Part shown: positions 60,361 to 64,000 of the stretch, one piece after another
Numbering within the stretch: the first letter of the stretch is position 1
Layout: the number at the start of each line of letters is the position of its first letter
Assembly (NCBI GenBank): GCA_964482435.1
Contig: CAYZXL010000012.1
Span: forward strand, 1 to 64,000
Direction: 5' to 3'
DNA: 64,000 nucleotides
Source of the DNA: CAYZXL01 sp964482435
GTDB lineage: Bacteria > Auribacterota > JABMQX01
Notes under the pieces: generated by a model
Database searches by the model: none
The model's input: the letters and a program-made list of their open reading frames with translations, nothing else
Told to the model about the DNA's origin: nothing
Made by a program: the position numbers and the translations under genes

Positions 60361-61494
60361 CTAACGGCGGATTTCCTCCTCAATCCTGCGGACAATTCTG
60401 TCCCATGAGAAATCATCTTCGACGCGTTTTCTCCCGTTTCGGCCGAGGCGGTCAGCGAGTTCCTCATCGAGGAGAAGTCTCAGGCAAGCCCCGGCAACTT
60501 GCTCCACATCCTCGCCATCAACGATGAAGCCGGTGACTCCATCGAGCACAGCTTCCGGGCTGCCACCGGATTTACCGGCGACGACGGGGCTGGCACACGC
60601 GCTGGCCTCCAGAAAAACCGCAGGAAATCCCTCCACACCCATCGAGCCGCTTTCCGTCTCCGTCGTCTCGACCGAAGGAAGCGCGAAAACGTCGCAAAGC
60701 GCATAAAGCTCCGGCAGACCCAAGTCCTCCACGAAACCGAGGAACCGGACGTGTTGATCGAGTCCCATCTCCCGAACAAGCCCCCGCAGCTCTTCCTCGG
60801 CCGGACCGGTTCCGGCGATTAGATAAACCAACTCCGGCACTCGCTCGACGAGACCGGGCAAGGCTTTGATCACCTGAGCATGCCCTTTTCTCCTGACAAG
60901 TCGTGAGACCGTCAGAAGGACTTTCCTGCCAGCCAGGCCGTGCTTCTCGAGAAGGAGTCGCCTGTCTGCGGCCGGGACGAAGACTTCCGGGTGTGTCCCG
61001 GGCGGTATGACAATCGGCGCGCGAGACCTCGCGAATCGCGTGAGCAATGTGTCGCGCGTGAAATGGCTCACACAGATGATGTGACTCGCCTTTGAGAAAA
61101 TCGTCGAGACGACCAGCTTCGTTTTCAGTTTCTCGACGAAAAGTTCCGCCCCGTGCACGAATATCGAGAAGGGAACACCCGTGCTTTTCGAGAGAGCCAG
61201 AGCCATCGGACCGTAGGGAAAGAGGGCCGCTAAGAGAAACATCTCGATCGAGAGCTTTTTTGTAAGGAGGCGGAAGGGAACGAAGTCAAGCCAGAAAGAC
61301 GCGGACTTCAGTTCTCTTTTGGGGAAGCTGACACGAGTGAAGGCTTCGGAACCGGTGAGGGCCGTTCCGCCCTCGCTGAAGTCGGAGACCACAAAGACCT
61401 TGTGGCCGAGGCGGCCAAGCCCTTCGGCGACTTCCCGTGAATATCGAGCGATTCCTCCGCGCTCGAAATCATAAGCAAAGAAAAGGATGTTCAT
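60361..61494 (-). CDS. Glycosyltransferase family 4
   Basis: 377 residues. N-terminal half with the GG..R pattern (FERGGIARYSREVAEGLGRLG), and the C-terminal half with the nucleotide-sugar site: SRLVRRKGHAQVIKALPGL near 200, VRFLGFVEDLGLPELYA near 250 and EGFPAVFLEASACASPVV near 288 (the E-x7-E region). It should transfer a sugar from a nucleotide donor during surface polysaccharide assembly. It overlaps the methyltransferase gene upstream by 4 bases. Confidence 0.92.
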   Translation of the reverse strand: MNILFFAYDFERGGIARYSREVAEGLGRLGHKVFVVSDFSEGGTALTGSEAFTRVSFPKRELKSASFWLDFVPFRLLTKKLSIEMFLLAALFPYGPMALALSKSTGVPFSIFVHGAELFVEKLKTKLVVSTIFSKASHIICVSHFTRDTLLTRFARSRAPIVIPPGTHPEVFVPAADRRLLLEKHGLAGRKVLLTVSRLVRRKGHAQVIKALPGLVERVPELVYLIAGTGPAEEELRGLVREMGLDQHVRFLGFVEDLGLPELYALCDVFALPSVETTETESGSMGVEGFPAVFLEASACASPVVAGKSGGSPEAVLDGVTGFIVDGEDVEQVAGACLRLLLDEELADRLGRNGRKRVEDDFSWDRIVRRIEEEIRR

Positions 61495-62267
61495 TTCTCT
61501 TTCCTACAGACGGCGATGATTGGGTGAGAATTTCGCTTGACCCCTCGAACCACCCCCCAGCGCTCGGGTTCCGGTTCTTCTTTGACAGTCTCGCTGAGGG
61601 CGCCTCTCACGCCCCACTTCATTCGCTCTCTCGACGACCGGCGGAAGAGCTTTCTGAGACGAAGGAAATCGAGCGCCATTGCCCAGCGGATGAGTCTCCG
61701 CGATCCGGCGAAAGGGTTCCTCTGCGTGAAGAATTCCACGTCGGAAAAGTAGCGGCGGCACAGCTCTTGCATCTCGCGCACATCGAACTCACGAACGTGA
61801 AACTCGCTGAGAGGCGTTGGGCTTCCGGGCGACACGATTCGTCTGTTCGGCGTCGAGAGGATGAGCACGCCGCCCGGCTTCAGCACTCTTTGCATCTCGC
61901 GCATTGCCGCAAGGTGGTCTCTCGCATGTTCGATTAGCTCCAGACACACAACGAGGTCAAAAGAGGCATCCGGAAATGGAAGTTTTTCCGCTGGGACGGA
62001 GTGGAACTCGATGTTTTTTCGGCTGTATTTCACAGTGGCATGAGCAATTGCCTTTTCCGATATATCAACCGCGGCGATGTGCTCCGCCCGCTCGGCAAGT
62101 ATGGCAGTCCCATAGCCCTCGCCGCAGCCTACGTCGAGGACCCTCTTCCCTTCGGCATATTGCGCCGCGAACTCGTATCGCCTCCGGTGCCTCAACTCGA
62201 GGTCTATTGGAACCTCGCCGGGGATGATTCGCTCACCGGAATAATGAAGGTCGGCAGGTTCCGCCAT
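61491..62267 (-). CDS. Class I SAM-dependent methyltransferase
   Basis: 258 residues from ATG 62267 (the frame runs on to a GTG at 62306, an alternative start). The SAM site is RVLDVGCGEGYGTAILAE near residue 42, then IAAVDISEKAIAHA, FDLVVCLELIEHARDH near 105 and LKPGGVLILSTPN near 130: UbiE/BioC-like sequence. In a glycan cluster a sugar O-methyltransferase or a carrier-modifying enzyme is likely; the substrate is unknown. Confidence 0.9.
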   Translation of the reverse strand: MAEPADLHYSGERIIPGEVPIDLELRHRRRYEFAAQYAEGKRVLDVGCGEGYGTAILAERAEHIAAVDISEKAIAHATVKYSRKNIEFHSVPAEKLPFPDASFDLVVCLELIEHARDHLAAMREMQRVLKPGGVLILSTPNRRIVSPGSPTPLSEFHVREFDVREMQELCRRYFSDVEFFTQRNPFAGSRRLIRWAMALDFLRLRKLFRRSSRERMKWGVRGALSETVKEEPEPERWGVVRGVKRNSHPIIAVCRKEK

Positions 62268-62332
62268 GTTTCTTGAGCCAAAAAACTTCCTTCCTTTCCC
62301 GATCACTGCTTGTGTTCTTGAGCAGCCATAGC

Positions 62333-63760
62333 TTACCTCTGTCGGAAAACGGACCTCAGCAAATCTTTTTCTTCCCGTCTCAAAAAGTGTGAAAGGAGCA
62401 AAACAAAAGAGTACAGAACAGCAGCCGCAGGGACAACGATTAAAAGGCTTGCCGAGCGAAAGACGAGGACAAAGGCGCCCATGATCAGAGCTGCAAGAGC
62501 AATTTTAGCGACATCTATCCACGGGAATGATGCCACGCGACGGGACCACATATAGTAGATGAGACCCGCCAGGAGAGCCGCTTCGCATGCGACCGTTGAG
62601 ATGGCAGCCCCCTCGAACGAATAACGCGGAATCAGAACCAGGTTCAGAATCACGTCCGCCAGGGCCGCTACCGCGTTGAACGCCGCCAGGGGAAGAACTC
62701 TTCCCGCCGCGACACAGGAATACGTGACGACCACGGTGAGAGGGCCAATCGCAAGAGTCCAGGCGAGCATTCGCAGCGCGGGGATGGATGCCCGGAACTG
62801 CTCGCGGTACAAAAGAAGGATGATTCTGTCCGAGAGGAGAAACGCGCCCACAGCCATAGGGATTCCCAGGGCAGCAACGAATTTGACGGCTTTCTGCGCC
62901 GTGAAACGGAACTTCTCCCCCGGTCCGACATATTTCCGCGACAGAACCGGATACATCGCCGCCATGATGTCCTGCCCGAGCATCATGAGAGGATGGACCA
63001 GCCGCTGGACAGCAGAATAGTACCCGACGGCGACTTTCCCTTTCATAGCGTAGAGCATCTGGATGTCTATCCTTGCGTGAATGACGCCCGCGCCGATAAG
63101 CAGCGCGAAAGGAAACGACATTTTCAGCATCTTCCACCAGAGCCCGATGTCCGCGCTGAACGCTGGGCGAACAAAGCGCTCTTTGCAGAGAAAATAGCTC
63201 AGCACCACGAGACTCAGCCCGCTGACGATGGAGACGCCCGCGAAAAACTGGACGCCGAATCCCATGACAATCCCGAAAACCGTCACAAGCGCGTTTGTCA
63301 AAGAGAGGACAACGCTCAGAAAGGCGGAAAGGTGGATTGCCTCGTGAGCGTGGAAGACCGCCTTGAAAGGAGCAAACATCGAGGTAACCACCAACCCCGT
63401 CGCCGCCAGATAAATCGCTCGCTTGACAGGCAAATCGTAGCTGAGAAGGTTCGCAGTAAGGGCGATCAGCGCAAACAGAAAAACGCTCAGCAGCCACTGG
63501 AACGAGAGGAAATTGTTCAGATACGTTTTGGTCGTAGTCCTGTCGCGGCTCACCTCCCTGACGACGAGTTGCTGCGCCCCAAAATCGGAAATGTAGGCGA
63601 ACAGGGTTACAAAGCCGACGGCCGTATCAAGAACTCCCACGAGTCTTCGTCCGAGGTAGCGGACCTGCCAGACCGACACGAGGAGCGCCACGAACTTCGA
63701 GATAGGCCGCGACACCATGAGGCTGAGGACGTTTCGGACGAATCTCCTTGCGGTTGACAT
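62333..63760 (-). CDS. Oligosaccharide flippase family membrane protein
   Basis: 475 residues with about 12-14 membrane helices and the usual start of the polysaccharide-synthesis/MATE-like family (FVRNVLSLMVSRPISKFVAL, then YLGRRLVGVLDTAVGFVTLF). A conserved-looking AVGYYSAVQRLVHPLMMLGQ lies near 250. It should move lipid-linked sugar repeat units across the membrane (Wzx-type). Its ATG is 1 base after the stop of the upstream glycosyltransferase fragment, so they are co-transcribed. Confidence 0.9.
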   Translation of the reverse strand: MSTARRFVRNVLSLMVSRPISKFVALLVSVWQVRYLGRRLVGVLDTAVGFVTLFAYISDFGAQQLVVREVSRDRTTTKTYLNNFLSFQWLLSVFLFALIALTANLLSYDLPVKRAIYLAATGLVVTSMFAPFKAVFHAHEAIHLSAFLSVVLSLTNALVTVFGIVMGFGVQFFAGVSIVSGLSLVVLSYFLCKERFVRPAFSADIGLWWKMLKMSFPFALLIGAGVIHARIDIQMLYAMKGKVAVGYYSAVQRLVHPLMMLGQDIMAAMYPVLSRKYVGPGEKFRFTAQKAVKFVAALGIPMAVGAFLLSDRIILLLYREQFRASIPALRMLAWTLAIGPLTVVVTYSCVAAGRVLPLAAFNAVAALADVILNLVLIPRYSFEGAAISTVACEAALLAGLIYYMWSRRVASFPWIDVAKIALAALIMGAFVLVFRSASLLIVVPAAAVLYSFVLLLSHFLRREEKDLLRSVFRQR

Positions 63761-63761
63761 C

Positions 63762-64000
63762 TCAACACCCCGGCGAAGCGGCGATTATGGCTGCGACCTT
63801 CCCCATGAGGCGCGTGAGACTGTGGTCTCGAACGACGATCTCTCGGAGGGCGAGGCCAAGCCTGTTTCGCTCGTGGGGCTCCATCCGTCCAACCATTACG
63901 ATTTTCCGCGCGAGGTCGCAGGAATGGAAATCATCGGCAACGAGCATGTCAGAGTATTCGCCAAGCACCGCGCGGAAATTTCGGTTCGACGTAAGCAAGA
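63762..64000 (-). CDS. C-terminal end of a glycosyltransferase, cut by the window edge
   Basis: 78 residues are visible before the window ends. The sequence LTSNRNFRAVLGEYSDMLVADD then SCDLARKIV and LREIVVRDHSLTRLMGKV has the form of a family 4 glycosyltransferase C-terminus (E-[YH]-xx-[ML]-[LV] and late HSL..L..K). The rest, including the catalytic part, lies beyond 64000. Confidence 0.65.
   Translation of the reverse strand, partial: LLTSNRNFRAVLGEYSDMLVADDFHSCDLARKIVMVGRMEPHERNRLGLALREIVVRDHSLTRLMGKVAAIIAASPGC

Noticed and set aside
1..64000. tRNA or rRNA genes
   Set aside because: No cloverleaf with a conserved T-arm (GGTTCGANTCC) and acceptor stem and no rRNA-like sequence was noticed on either strand; a scan by tRNAscan-SE would settle this.

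Overview
The window is a gene-dense, high-GC bacterial chromosome segment, probably from an uncultured heterotroph. Several features are typical of the Planctomycetota/Verrucomicrobiota/Lentisphaerota group and of candidate phyla that resemble it. These are three Tat-exported Gfo/Idh/MocA oxidoreductases, a double-DUF1080 protein, an H-X9-DG-type C-terminus on a coiled-coil protein, secreted parallel beta-helix proteins, a GH51 arabinofuranosidase and many intergenic hairpin repeats. This placement is inferred from gene content only; no rRNA, tRNA or CRISPR array was seen.

Layout. 0-2.1 kb: a methyltransferase and a decaying tandem array of DUF4160/DUF2442 gene pairs under one strong sigma70-type promoter. 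2.2-13.8 kb: aroB, an ApbE-like flavin transferase, two Gfo/Idh/MocA proteins, an ECF sigma/anti-sigma/coiled-coil operon, a DUF1080 protein and a FucI-like exported protein. 14.5-18.5 kb: a defence-like island with small HTH genes, an HTH plus HEPN-like protein, a nucleotidyltransferase with a broken HEPN partner, and a convergent restriction-modification pair whose methylase promoter looks leaderless. 18.6-27.8 kb: a third Gfo/Idh/MocA protein, a lipoprotein, and a sugar ABC transporter operon (binding protein, then two permeases) interrupted by a GNAT gene and a second restriction-modification pair with a Dam-type methylase. 28.3-33.1 kb: a sigma54 activator followed by a near-perfect -24/-12 promoter and the genes for a small acidic protein, a KamA-family radical SAM enzyme and a D-Ala-D-Ala-ligase-like enzyme. 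33.3-37.6 kb: two tandemly duplicated beta-helix genes (one frameshifted) with remnants of a larger neighbour and an HNH fragment. 38.1-41.5 kb: yifB/comM and an efflux adaptor.

42.1-49.7 kb is one long leftward operon: M50 protease, trpS, scpA, scpB, pheA, DAHP synthase, tyrA, aroA. It joins aromatic amino-acid synthesis to chromosome-condensation genes; aroB is about 39 kb away. 50.0-55.4 kb is a polyol/sugar cluster (FGGY kinase, zinc dehydrogenase, sorbitol-6-phosphate-dehydrogenase-like SDR, ROK protein) with an orphan LolD/MacB-type ATPase upstream. 55.9-60.1 kb holds a frameshifted DUF3795 gene, a cyclase-fold-like unknown, GH51 and a zinc-ribbon protein. 60.4-64.0 kb is the end of a cell-surface glycan cluster (glycosyltransferase, methyltransferase, flippase, partial glycosyltransferase).

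Two traits recur. There are several single-base frameshifts in otherwise well-conserved genes, which are either real decay or assembly errors. There are also several intergenic families of short palindromic repeats. The most interesting unexplained locus is the sigma54-controlled KamA/ATP-grasp module at 28.3-33.1 kb, followed by the 14.5-18.5 kb island.
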